DNA of 64,000 nucleotides from Nostoc sp. NMS8 (GTDB lineage Bacteria > Cyanobacteriota > Cyanobacteriia > Cyanobacteriales > Nostocaceae), in assembly GCF_017115045.1 (NCBI RefSeq), contig NZ_JABXKK010000088.1:52587-116586 (forward strand), given 5' to 3'. The notes below the pieces were generated by a model. It searched no databases. It was given only the letters and a program-made list of their open reading frames with translations, and was not told the DNA's origin. The translations under genes and the position numbers were made by a program. Shown one piece after another: positions 44,332 to 52,903 of this stretch. Each line of letters begins with the position of its first letter. Positions within the stretch are counted from its first letter, which is position 1.

Positions 44332-44360
44332 GCGATGCCTACGGCGGGCTGCGCCTACGC
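44332..44360. repeat. Small dispersed palindromic repeat (GCGATGCCTACGGC type)
   Basis: GCGATGCCTACGGCGGGCTG and then CGCCTACGC make up the full 29-bp palindrome. Copies lie at 22238-22266 and, modified, at 22371-22403. It abuts a transposase remnant. Confidence 0.7.
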
Positions 44361-44364
44361 ATTC

Positions 44365-44546
44365 CAAGTACAAAGCTGAATCAACAGCTTGAGTTTCGAG
44401 GGATGCGTCCTCTCATTTCCTGGTATCCAGGCAATTGTACTATATCCCTGACCAATGGTAATCGGTTTATTTCCCGCTATAGATGTGCCACTATGTTCGT
44501 AAGTTCTTTCTTGTAATTTAACTGCATCTGGTCGTGACCATGACAA
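44365..44546 (-). pseudogene. Transposase remnant
   Basis: On the minus strand, RPDAVKLQERTYEHSGTSIA then GNKPITIGQGYSTIAWIP reads like an internal part of DDE transposases abundant in filamentous cyanobacteria. The frame then degrades (GNERTHPSKLKLL) and ends at the palindromic repeat. There are no terminal inverted repeats or complete frame. It lies between the pPIWI_RE island and the 3' end of the Wzc-like gene and may mark the event that shortened that gene. Confidence 0.55.
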
Positions 44547-44565
44547 AAATCACAGCCACACTTGA

Positions 44566-46668
44566 CTATACAACTGCGTTAATAACTTGTCCAAGGACAT
44601 TCTGACCGGATTTTTCTAAAATTTCACAAGCAACAGCAGCCTGAACAGAATCAACTACCCCAGGACGAACTACCAACAAAACGCCATCAGTCATTTGGCC
44701 CAAAGTGGCTGCATCAGCTGCAACATTTAATGAAGGAGCGTCAATAATTACAAAATCATAGTTATTAGCAAAACTTTGAATCAAAGAAGCCATCCGTTTG
44801 GAATCAAGCAGAGATGCCGGGCAGGGAGGTACTGCTCCAGTAGTCAGCACATATAAATTATTCATAACCATTTTGACAACGGTGCTGATTTGGGGTTTTT
44901 CCAGAATCAGATTACTCAGACCTTGATTATTAGTTAATTCCCAAATTTGATGTTGAACTGGGTGATGGAAATCTCCATCTACCAGTAAAACTTGATGCTC
45001 CATCTGTGCCATTACTATTGCTAAATTAGCTGCTACTGTTGATTTACCTTCTTTAGGCACAGAACTAGTCACAACAATAACTTTTAACTCTTTATCACCA
45101 CATTTAAACTTTAAATTTGTCCGCAAGATCCGGTAAGCTTCACTAATTGAGGAGTGAGAAGTATCTTGCACAACAGATTTTGAGGTAGATAAGTCTCGCT
45201 TTTGATCCTTGAAATTAAATTTTCGAGGCTTGCTAAAGGCAGGAATTACGCCTAATAAAGTTAATCCGATTAATTCTTTTGCTTCATCAACAGTCTTAAT
45301 AGATTTATCTCTTACCTCCAAAATATATATAGTTGCTAAAGCAGCTATAACAGCTAGTAAACCTGAACTCAAATACGAAAGCATATTAGAAGAAATCGGC
45401 TGGTCAGGAATTCGAGCTTCAGCTATCAAACTGGCATTACCGACGTTCTGATTTTCTGCAATTTGGCTCTCTTGCAATTTTTGCAACAAAAGTGAATATG
45501 TAGATTGTGATGCTTGTACTTTGCGTTCTAGCTGGCGCTGTTGTTGCTCTAATCTGGGCAAAGTTTTCAGTCTTTCTTTGTAAACTGCTTGTAATTTCGA
45601 TAAAGTTGCAGCTTGGCTAACTAAACCCATACGAGTTGACTCCAATCCGATTAGGTTTGCAGTAAGTTGTTGTTCCAACGCTCCAATCTGGAAATTACCA
45701 TTCAATTGTGCTTTATTTGCCCCTAAAACTTCTATTTTTCGCTGTTGTATTATCTTTTTTAAAGCTTCTAACTTATTTTGTAAGGTAATAATTTCAGGAT
45801 GTGATTCCCGCAAAATAGTTCGCCTAGTTGCAAGTTGAGACTCTAACTGCTGGACTTCTTTGAAAATATCCTGCAACCCAGAAGATTGACTCAGGGAAGT
45901 CTGAACTAATGCCTGTTTTGAATCCATATTCAACTGCTTACGAATATCTTGAGACTGGGCATTGACATTGGCAATTTGAGATTGAACCTGGCTAGATTGC
46001 TTTTGTAAGTCTGTAATTAAATCTAGTGATTTAGTTGTTTCTTCTTGCAGGGAAACAACTTTATTCTTATCTTGAAACTTTGCTAGTTCACCTTCTGCTC
46101 TTCTGACAATTAATTCTGCATTTGGCAACTCTTTTTGAAGGAATTTGCGGGCTGCTGCTGCTTCTTTTCTTCGAGAAGACACGTTGTATTCTAAATAGAT
46201 ATTCATTACCGTATTAACTACATTAGCAGATTTTTTAGGATCTCTATCCTTGTAGGAAACTTCTAAAATATCAGATCCCTTAATATCTTTAACGGTTAAT
46301 TTTTTTAGGAATTCTTTTGGTTTTAAAGCCTCCTTTTGATCGTTTGTCAAAACAAGCCTATCTATAGTTTTTTGCACAAGGGGTTCAGACTTAATAATTT
46401 CTGCTTCTGTATTTAGAGGATTAGTTTTCTGATCCTGTGTTACTGTTTCTAACTTCCCTATCCCCTCTCCTACTCCCGTCAAGGAGGAGATAGTATTTGT
46501 TCTTTGAAATAGTAGCTTTCCTTCTGCCTCATAAGCAGGTTTTTTTAAAGATGAAATCAGTACAAAAAACAGAAAAGTTGGGATAAGAACAGCTAAACTT
46601 GGTCTCCAACGACGCTTCAGTATTTGCCAATATTTATCAAATGTTAAAGACGATGTTTCGGATTCCAT
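44566..46668 (-). CDS. Wzc-like polysaccharide co-polymerase / BY-kinase
   Basis: The 700-residue protein begins with a Wzz domain: a transmembrane helix near 25-42 and a long coiled coil from about 190 to 410 (repeated Gln-rich heptads). A second transmembrane helix (LSYLSSGLLAVIAALATIYIL) is near 430. A cytoplasmic tyrosine-kinase ATPase follows with Walker A SSVPKEGKST near 530, VLLVDGDFHHP, and FVIIDAPSL. Such proteins control chain length and export of exopolysaccharide and phosphorylate their own C-terminal Tyr cluster. Here the protein stops at QVINAVV without any Tyr-rich tail, directly beside a transposase remnant, so the tail may be lost. It is the last gene of the EPS locus. Confidence 0.88.
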   Translation of the reverse strand: MESETSSLTFDKYWQILKRRWRPSLAVLIPTFLFFVLISSLKKPAYEAEGKLLFQRTNTISSLTGVGEGIGKLETVTQDQKTNPLNTEAEIIKSEPLVQKTIDRLVLTNDQKEALKPKEFLKKLTVKDIKGSDILEVSYKDRDPKKSANVVNTVMNIYLEYNVSSRRKEAAAARKFLQKELPNAELIVRRAEGELAKFQDKNKVVSLQEETTKSLDLITDLQKQSSQVQSQIANVNAQSQDIRKQLNMDSKQALVQTSLSQSSGLQDIFKEVQQLESQLATRRTILRESHPEIITLQNKLEALKKIIQQRKIEVLGANKAQLNGNFQIGALEQQLTANLIGLESTRMGLVSQAATLSKLQAVYKERLKTLPRLEQQQRQLERKVQASQSTYSLLLQKLQESQIAENQNVGNASLIAEARIPDQPISSNMLSYLSSGLLAVIAALATIYILEVRDKSIKTVDEAKELIGLTLLGVIPAFSKPRKFNFKDQKRDLSTSKSVVQDTSHSSISEAYRILRTNLKFKCGDKELKVIVVTSSVPKEGKSTVAANLAIVMAQMEHQVLLVDGDFHHPVQHQIWELTNNQGLSNLILEKPQISTVVKMVMNNLYVLTTGAVPPCPASLLDSKRMASLIQSFANNYDFVIIDAPSLNVAADAATLGQMTDGVLLVVRPGVVDSVQAAVACEILEKSGQNVLGQVINAVV

Positions 46669-46735
46669 AAATTAATTTTTTTATTAGTAGAGATATATAC
46701 AATCGAATACTAAAATGTTGCCAAAGCTTATCAGA

Positions 46736-47896
46736 TTAAAGATGTCTTGCTAGATGAGTAGTTCGATTGCTATGGTAAACTGTGCCGATCGCATCAATTA
46801 CCCGCTCCAAATCCTCATCTGTCAGGTTAGAACCAGATGGTAAGCAAAGACCTTGTGTAAATAACTCTTCTGCTACAAAGCCGCCAATACATTCACAATC
46901 AGCAAACACAGGCTGTAGATGCAAGGGCTTCCAAACTGGACGCGCTTCAATTTGTTGGTTAGCAAGTGCTAAACGTACTTGTTCTCGATCTACACCAAAG
47001 GCTTTTGGATCTATCGTTAGACAAGTCAACCAGCGAGTAGCATGTCCAAAATCTGCTTCTGGCATGAATTCTATTCCTGGCAGATTGCCTAAAGCTTGCT
47101 GATAAACCTCAAAGTTGCGTCGCCTAGCTGCTACGCGATCGCTCAAAACCCACAACTGACCTCGACCAATACCCGCTAAAACGTTGCTCAGACGATAGTT
47201 ATAGCCAATTTCTGAGTGCTGGTAATGGGGAGCCGGATCGCGGGCTTGGGTTGCCAAAAACTTGGCTTTTGCTACCAGTTCTGGTTTGTCGGAAACTAAC
47301 ATTCCACCGCCTGAAGTGGTGATGATTTTATTGCCGTTAAAAGAATAAATCCCAATGCGTCCAAAGGTTCCAGGGGAACGCCCTTTGTAGGTAGCACCTA
47401 ATGCTTCGGCTGCGTCTTCAATTAAAGGAACCTCATAGCGATCGCAAGCTTGCAAAATTGGTTCGATATCGGCACTTTGACCGTATAGATGCACCAGTAC
47501 AACCGCTTTGGGTAGTTTGCCAATGCGATCGCGCGCTGCTAATGCAGCTACTAACAACTCAGGATTCATGTTCCAAGAAGTGCGATCGCTATCGATAAAT
47601 ACTGGTTTGGCTCCTAGATACGTAATTGGGTTGGCGCTAGCAGCAAACGTCAAAGTAGAGCAAAAAACATCATCCCCATACCCAATGCCAACTAATTGCA
47701 AAGCCAAATGTAGAGCTGCGGTACCAGAACTGACAGCAGCAGCATTACTAGCCCCAGTTCTTTCACAAAATTCTTGCTCGAAAGCGTCTATATGGGGCCC
47801 AACAGGGGCGATCCAGTTAGTTTCAAAGGCTTCTTTGACAAATTCAAGTTCGCGATCGCCCATATGAGGAGTTGAGAGAAGAATTGGTTTATCCAT
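46736..47896 (-). CDS. DegT/DnrJ/EryC1-family sugar aminotransferase
   Basis: The 386-residue PLP enzyme transfers an amino group to a keto-sugar nucleotide. Diagnostic segments are LSTPHMGDRELEFVKEAFETNWIAPVGP, AAAVSSGTAALHLAL, LIEDAAEALGATYKGRSPGTFG and SFNGNKIITTSGGGML, where the Lys binds PLP. RLSNVLAGIGRGQ is also typical. It resembles PglE/perosamine-synthase-type enzymes acting on UDP- or GDP-4-keto-6-deoxy sugars. The 4,6-dehydratase at the head of the same locus would supply its substrate. It starts 5 bp past the FemAB-like gene. Confidence 0.9.
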   Translation of the reverse strand: MDKPILLSTPHMGDRELEFVKEAFETNWIAPVGPHIDAFEQEFCERTGASNAAAVSSGTAALHLALQLVGIGYGDDVFCSTLTFAASANPITYLGAKPVFIDSDRTSWNMNPELLVAALAARDRIGKLPKAVVLVHLYGQSADIEPILQACDRYEVPLIEDAAEALGATYKGRSPGTFGRIGIYSFNGNKIITTSGGGMLVSDKPELVAKAKFLATQARDPAPHYQHSEIGYNYRLSNVLAGIGRGQLWVLSDRVAARRRNFEVYQQALGNLPGIEFMPEADFGHATRWLTCLTIDPKAFGVDREQVRLALANQQIEARPVWKPLHLQPVFADCECIGGFVAEELFTQGLCLPSGSNLTDEDLERVIDAIGTVYHSNRTTHLARHL

Positions 47897-47900
47897 TTAA

Positions 47901-48986
47901 TTAAATTCTCGTGATAGAGGAACGATAAGCAGGAAAAAAATTCAAATCCAGTAAATGTTGTGGTTCGACGTTTAAAAATCTTGCTTTTTTATCAACTAAA
48001 TGAAAATAGCTTTGTTGAGAAATTATCCATTGCATCGTTAAAAAAGAATGACTTTGTTTTGAAAAACTAGCTTTAAAATTATAAATACTATTTTTTTGAC
48101 TGCCAAGACCACCACCCAAGTGTAAAATTTTATTGCCACGCTCTCTTGCCCAAAATCTTATATAGTCAATTTCTAAAGAACTGGGTGATAGTTTAACGAA
48201 TTCAGTTTTAGTACCACCGAAAAGAGCTTGAACAATGCCACAATACTCACTATATAAACCCATTGATGCTATTGTATCTTCAAACTCTACAATACATAGA
48301 TATAAACTATTTCCCAACTTTTTGTTCAATTGTATGCAGTAATCATAATCAAATTCAAAATACGTTTTTAAAGCTCCAACTCGTTGCATTGTTTCTTCAT
48401 AAATTTTTATAAATTCCTCAATATAATAATTATTAAAATTGATTACTCTACTAGTTAAACCAAATCTTTTGCATTTATTAATTTTATTTCGTCTATCTGC
48501 TTTGGTTTGATTCCATATTTGTGCATCAGTTAGTGATAAATCCACAGAAATAGTTTGTCCATGTACTTGAAAAATATTTTCTTTAAATAGTTCTGGCAAC
48601 TTATGGTTAATAAATGGATGCAAACGAAAAAAAGCTGAACATACATGCTTTGATTTCAAAATTTGCTGCATTTCAGCCATTGCAAAAGCAACAAATTCTG
48701 GTGCATGAGTCACAGCATCACTTATTAATATTCCTGAATAACCATATGGTGAAATAATATCAAAAATGTCCGTTTCAAATGAGGTATTAGGTATGATATC
48801 ATTACAATTTCGTAATATATAAGGGGCAAAGAGTAAATTATCACCTTGCTGGATTAAAATTGCTTCTGGAAATCCTTTAGACCGTTTTGCTTCTAGCTCA
48901 AAATATCCAGGTAGATGATAAATGTCATGAGGGATTTTTGCCAGCACTTTCCACCACAAATCATTATCTGTTCCGATAATTTTCAT
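47901..48986 (-). CDS. FemAB/GNAT-like acyltransferase
   Basis: The 361-residue protein resembles the FemAB-like GNAT family (double GNAT fold). Visible pieces are HLPGYFELEAKRSKGFPEAILIQ near 24-46, the TKADRRNKINKCKRFGL basic segment near 160-176, and LEIDYIRFWARERGNKILHLGGGLG near 280-305, which is typical for FemX-like proteins of EPS loci. These transfer acyl or aminoacyl groups to sugars or peptides. A longer frame from a TTG at 49007 is possible, but ATG at 48986 fits the family better. The gene is AT-rich compared with its neighbours, suggesting acquisition. Confidence 0.75.
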   Translation of the reverse strand: MKIIGTDNDLWWKVLAKIPHDIYHLPGYFELEAKRSKGFPEAILIQQGDNLLFAPYILRNCNDIIPNTSFETDIFDIISPYGYSGILISDAVTHAPEFVAFAMAEMQQILKSKHVCSAFFRLHPFINHKLPELFKENIFQVHGQTISVDLSLTDAQIWNQTKADRRNKINKCKRFGLTSRVINFNNYYIEEFIKIYEETMQRVGALKTYFEFDYDYCIQLNKKLGNSLYLCIVEFEDTIASMGLYSEYCGIVQALFGGTKTEFVKLSPSSLEIDYIRFWARERGNKILHLGGGLGSQKNSIYNFKASFSKQSHSFLTMQWIISQQSYFHLVDKKARFLNVEPQHLLDLNFFPAYRSSITRI

Positions 48987-49099
48987 ATATCTTCTATCAC
49001 ATACCAATCATAATTACACTTGATACTGTATAAAAGTCCTGTTTGATTTTGGAACATTCAACCTGACTATAAGCTTGCTATCAAAAGGTTTATTTTTCA

Positions 49100-49348
49100 A
49101 CGTAATTGGGTTAGCGCTAGCAGCAAATATCAGGGTAGAGCAAAAAACATCATTCTCATACCCAACGCCAACTAATTATAAAGCTAAATGCAGCGCTGTC
49201 CCCAGTTATTTCACAAATTTCTGGCTCGAAAGCATCTATATAAATAAGAACCAACGGAGGCGATTTAGTTAGTGTTAAAGGCTTCTTTGACGAATTCTAG
49301 TTTGCGATCGCCCATGTGAGGAGTTGACAAGAGTATTTGTTTAGACAT
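49100..49348 (-). pseudogene. Decayed partial duplicate of the aminotransferase N-terminus
   Basis: Reading from ATG at 49348, MSKQILLSTPHMGDRKLEF is followed by VKEAFNTN and then a stop codon where the intact gene (46736-47896) has Trp. Homology resumes with internal losses to about 49100, the counterpart of about 47640. It covers roughly the first 85 residues with several stops. Its ATG overlaps the ATP-grasp stop codon by one base (TAATG), so it was once a proper operon member. The intact copy lies on the far side of the FemAB-like gene. Confidence 0.85.
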
Positions 49349-50373
49349 TATTCTCTTAATAACGACTGAATATTTACTAATCGCTCACATTTTGAACTGA
49401 TGACACCCTTGTTAACTTTTAGCCAACGTGAATCAGATTTTTCTCCATTTGCCCAAGCTATTAAAGCTGCCGGGAGATTGCCTCCTGCTTGATGCGAAAA
49501 TGGATATCCACCACCAAAGCGTGGGTTCATTTCTATTACATAGTAACCTTCTATACCCACAATAACGTCACAGTCAAGGTTGCCTATATGACCAAGTTTC
49601 TGACCGATTTTCTCACCCAGCTTTTTAAGTTGGTTATCTTCGACTGTAATCGCCCGATCCGTCTCTCCAGCTCGCATCCCCAGCTTACGCTTTACAAAAG
49701 TGGTGACGTAACAACCATCTAAGTCATTTATGATATCAAGACCGTATTCTTGACCGTAAATTCGCTCTTGAATGAGGATACATTTTTCTGGTTCAGATGC
49801 ACTTACCTCTGCTAAGAACGTCCTAGCCAGAAGTTTCTTTACAAATCGATAAGCTAACTCCAATTCCTCATCATCTTCGGGGTATTCAATACCAATAGAT
49901 GCACTTCCCCAACGAGGTTTAACTACTAAAGGGAAAGTAATTTCGCCTTGGTCAAGAGCTTGACGAGCTTCTTCCTGCAAAAAGTAGGTTTTTGGTGCTG
50001 GAATGCCATTTGTTTTTAAGAATTCAAATGTTGCCCATTTGTCAAAACAAGTATCGATAATTTCGGGAGACGAAATGACTGGTAAAGTTCCTACTTTGAG
50101 GAAGCGATCGCGTTGTCTTGCCAAGAAGGGTAGTTCTAAATCATTCAGCGGGATTAGCAGACGAACCTGTTTTTGTTGGCAGATGTCGAGCAGCTGATCG
50201 AAGTAGTCGCTATGATTTACAGGTGGTAACAAAAAACTTTCATCTGCTTCCTGTAGTGCCGGAGCGTCTAGACTAGCATCCCCAGCAAATACCAGTCCAC
50301 GATTTTGGAGTGCCTCTTGGAAGAACTTAATTAAGTAGTTGCGGCGTCCAGCACAAGTCAACAACACATTCAT
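49348..50373 (-). CDS. ATP-grasp enzyme (carbamoyl-phosphate-synthase-like large-chain fold)
   Basis: The 341-residue protein begins MNVLLTCAGRRNYLIKFF, the pre-ATP-grasp Rossmann-like domain. An ATP-grasp core follows with FPLVVKPRWGSASIGI (nucleotide loop Lys), ILIQERIYGQEYGLDII, and VIEMNPRFGGGYPFSHQAGG (metal-binding Glu, Asn). ATP-grasp enzymes join a carboxylate to an amine or similar nucleophile using ATP. Proteins of this subtype occur in polysaccharide and amino-acid-modifying loci. Its start overlaps the preceding stop as ATGA. The exact substrates are unknown. Confidence 0.87.
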   Translation of the reverse strand: MNVLLTCAGRRNYLIKFFQEALQNRGLVFAGDASLDAPALQEADESFLLPPVNHSDYFDQLLDICQQKQVRLLIPLNDLELPFLARQRDRFLKVGTLPVISSPEIIDTCFDKWATFEFLKTNGIPAPKTYFLQEEARQALDQGEITFPLVVKPRWGSASIGIEYPEDDEELELAYRFVKKLLARTFLAEVSASEPEKCILIQERIYGQEYGLDIINDLDGCYVTTFVKRKLGMRAGETDRAITVEDNQLKKLGEKIGQKLGHIGNLDCDVIVGIEGYYVIEMNPRFGGGYPFSHQAGGNLPAALIAWANGEKSDSRWLKVNKGVISSKCERLVNIQSLLRE

Positions 50374-51332
50374 GTTTTTATTCCTGAGAAATAATTTGAG
50401 GCCATAATATTCAACAGACCACCTGTATGCCAAAAGAGTACTTTGGAATTCTTTGCAATCTCACCCGTGTGAACCAAATCCAATAGAGCAGCGAAGGCTT
50501 TACCGGTATAAGTAGGATCGAGAATTAGCCCTTCCATTGCAGCTGCGGTACTAATGGCTGAGAGTACAGTAGTCCCTGCTTGCTCATAGCCTTCCCCAAC
50601 CCAGTCATCCCGAAAATCAATGGTCTCAGTTCGGCTCGGCAAACCGAGATGCGATCGCAATTCTCGACATGACTCCTCGACAATATCTTTTCCGCGTGGG
50701 TTGTGTCTGGCAACTGAGATACCTAGTACCTTCGTTTGCCAGCCTAATCGTTCCAATCCAACAATTAAACCCGCTTGAGTTGTTCCCGTACCACTAGCCA
50801 AAATCACCCAGTCAGCTTGCCATCCATCTGGTTGGCACTGCTCTTTAAGTTCGTCAACAGCTTCCACAAAAGCCATTGCTCCAGTTACAGAGTGTCCTCC
50901 GCCAGGAATTTCACAGGGAGTTAACCCCTGAGATCGAAATGCATCCATAGCAGATTGCATTGCTGATGCTATCTCATCAGGTTGGACTATCTCAATTTCT
51001 GCGCCAGCTAAGAGTATTAAAAGTAAGTTGCCTTTGGGGTTAGCGACTTCTTTTTTGTCGCCGTGTAAAATCAATTTGCACCGCCAGCCTCTTTGTGCCG
51101 CCGCCAACGCAGTCACGCGGCCGTGGTTTGATTGTATACCGCCTGTGGTAACCAGAGCATTACAGCCTTGATTTTCGGCTGACTGCAAAATCTTAATGAT
51201 TTTCCGGGCTTTGTTGCCACCACCCGTCATCGGGAAGAGGTCATCGCGCATGGTTCGCAGATCAATGTTCAAATGTTGGCCAATCAGAAACAGCCTTTGT
51301 AGAGGTGAAAACACCCCTTGCATTGTTTTCAC
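50370..51332 (-). CDS. PLP-dependent ACC deaminase / D-cysteine desulfhydrase family enzyme
   Basis: The 320-residue protein belongs to the fold type II PLP family. GGGNKARKIIKIL near 37-49 has the PLP Lys, TTGGIQSNHGRVTALAA near 63-78 binds the carboxylate, and LASGTGTTQAGLIVGL near 180 binds the phosphate. Relatives deaminate 1-aminocyclopropane-1-carboxylate or desulfhydrate D-cysteine; some make diamino acids. In this operon, four-base overlaps on both sides tie it to the PglC-like transferase and the ATP-grasp enzyme, so it more likely makes or modifies an amino acid used to decorate the glycan. That role is inference. Confidence 0.83.
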   Translation of the reverse strand: MKTMQGVFSPLQRLFLIGQHLNIDLRTMRDDLFPMTGGGNKARKIIKILQSAENQGCNALVTTGGIQSNHGRVTALAAAQRGWRCKLILHGDKKEVANPKGNLLLILLAGAEIEIVQPDEIASAMQSAMDAFRSQGLTPCEIPGGGHSVTGAMAFVEAVDELKEQCQPDGWQADWVILASGTGTTQAGLIVGLERLGWQTKVLGISVARHNPRGKDIVEESCRELRSHLGLPSRTETIDFRDDWVGEGYEQAGTTVLSAISTAAAMEGLILDPTYTGKAFAALLDLVHTGEIAKNSKVLFWHTGGLLNIMASNYFSGIKT

Positions 51333-51973
51333 CTGCGTTGACTCCTATGTCTAGAGAGTTCCATCTGTTTTTGACGGTACTTATCGAAATCTTCGAGTTG
51401 GGTTGCTGCATCAACGTCGCTGCGTGCAATTACCTTCCAAATAGTCATTAGTAAGATGTAAATATCTAAAACTAATGACTGTTGCTCAACATACTCGATA
51501 TCCAGTTGAAAACGTTTTTCCCACGAAAGTTTATTTCGTCCCTTAACCTGCGCTAAACCTGTGATACCAGGGAGAACACAATGACGCTTTTGTTCTTGCT
51601 CTGAATAATAAGGTAAATATTTGATCAGCAGTGGTCGAGGGCCTACGAAAGACATATCTCCTCGGAGAACGCTCCATAACTGGGGTAGTTCATCCAGGCT
51701 CGTCTTACGTAAAAACTTGCCCAAGGTTGTCAGACGTTCGCTATCAGGTAGTAACTCACCATCCGCGCCGCGATCATTTGTCATGGTGCGAAATTTATAG
51801 CAGGTAAAAATCTGACCATCTTTACCTGGACGCTGTTGGGAAAAAACAATCGGGTTGCCCATGTGGACGTAGATAGCGATCGCCACTATCAGCAACACAG
51901 GAGATATAATCAGTAGGGCGATCGCAGCCACCAATATATCTAAGACAGACTTTATCACTATACGTTGGCTCAT
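51329..51973 (-). CDS. Initiating sugar-phosphate transferase (PglC/WbaP C-terminal type)
   Basis: The 214-residue protein is a monotopic phosphoglycosyl transferase. A hydrophobic re-entrant helix lies near residues 8-34 (VLDILVAAIALLIISPVLL), then IVFSQQRPGKDGQIFTCYKFRTM and LRKTSLDELPQLWSVLRGDMSFVGPRPLL with the catalytic Asp-Glu pair. It transfers a sugar phosphate from a UDP-sugar to undecaprenyl phosphate, starting the repeat unit. Its small size, without the extra N-terminal membrane domain, is like Campylobacter PglC. It overlaps the next gene by four bases. Confidence 0.92.
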   Translation of the reverse strand: MSQRIVIKSVLDILVAAIALLIISPVLLIVAIAIYVHMGNPIVFSQQRPGKDGQIFTCYKFRTMTNDRGADGELLPDSERLTTLGKFLRKTSLDELPQLWSVLRGDMSFVGPRPLLIKYLPYYSEQEQKRHCVLPGITGLAQVKGRNKLSWEKRFQLDIEYVEQQSLVLDIYILLMTIWKVIARSDVDAATQLEDFDKYRQKQMELSRHRSQRR

Positions 51974-52033
51974 TTTGGATAGGTGAGAGGTAATTATGTT
52001 TTACACAGGTGAGAATCTAGCTGATAAAGAGAT

Positions 52034-52888
52034 TCAGGTATTTACATTAGATTTTCCCTCGGTAATCAGCAGCGATCCTTTTCCAAAAAACGAAGTAGTT
52101 AATCCTAGTACTTTCGCCGTAAAATTTGGTGGATAGTAGGGTACGACAGAAGTTCCTATGTACGAGGTAGAAATATAAGTGGGAGTTAAATGTAAACGGC
52201 GGTAAAGCTCCTTGATAGAAGCTAGATTAAAGCCATTAATGACATGAGGAGGACGCAAATGTCCGTAGAGTCCCGTTTTTTGATAGTCCCTCGCCAAAGT
52301 GTTCCGCAGCAAAGCTGTCAAACTGTCTTGATTCGGATTATCCAGCAGCAAAAATCCATCAGGCTTGAGAACTTGGAGGCAAGAACTGAGAAAACCAACA
52401 AAATCAGGAATATTGCTCAAAACATTTTTGATTTGCACGACATCAAAAGTAAACGGTGCAAACTTTTCGACATCATCCACAACTTCGCCGTAAACGCTAG
52501 CTAGCTTTGCAGCTGAAGAATCAATTTCTACACCAGCAACTCTGCCAAATCCAATCGACTTCGCCGTCCACAGATACTCGCCGTTGGCACAGCCAACATC
52601 TAAAAAAGCGCAATTTTGTAAAGAGCGATCACTGAGCCTGCGGGAAATTCTCTGTTGTAAGCCTTTAATATAAAGAGGCTTCATCTGCTCAAAGGAACTT
52701 CTCAGATGTCGGTTATAGCCATAATTATCATAAGAAGCCGCCGCTTCTGGTCTAGCCAAATCGTTGCGGTCTACCCAGGTAAAAGTACATTCTCCACAGC
52801 GCCAGACTTTGAAAAAAGTTCCAACTGTCGTGCGTTGCAGAATGTTATTAGAGCAGCACAAAGGACAATTTAAGGTAGCGTTAGCCAT
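52034..52888 (-). CDS. Class I SAM-dependent methyltransferase with N-terminal zinc-ribbon
   Basis: The 284-residue protein starts with CPLCCSNN...CGEC (Cys pairs near 9-12 and 34-37), probably a zinc site. It continues with a Methyltransf_23-like core: NCAFLDVGCANGEYLWTA is the SAM motif near 92-109, RVAGVEIDSS follows, and VLKPDGFLLLDNPN is motif III. Proteins of this layout occur in sugar and lipid biosynthesis loci. It would methylate a sugar or intermediate of the EPS. Position between glycosyltransferases and the PglC-like gene supports this. Confidence 0.83.
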   Translation of the reverse strand: MANATLNCPLCCSNNILQRTTVGTFFKVWRCGECTFTWVDRNDLARPEAAASYDNYGYNRHLRSSFEQMKPLYIKGLQQRISRRLSDRSLQNCAFLDVGCANGEYLWTAKSIGFGRVAGVEIDSSAAKLASVYGEVVDDVEKFAPFTFDVVQIKNVLSNIPDFVGFLSSCLQVLKPDGFLLLDNPNQDSLTALLRNTLARDYQKTGLYGHLRPPHVINGFNLASIKELYRRLHLTPTYISTSYIGTSVVPYYPPNFTAKVLGLTTSFFGKGSLLITEGKSNVNT

Positions 52889-52903
52889 GAAATTTTAACC
52901 TTG

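Noticed and set aside
44304..44516. Plus-strand 70-residue frame
   Set aside because: It reads through the dispersed palindrome and antisense to the transposase remnant; no independent support.
49075..49272. Plus-strand 65-residue frame
   Set aside because: It is the reverse strand of the aminotransferase pseudogene.
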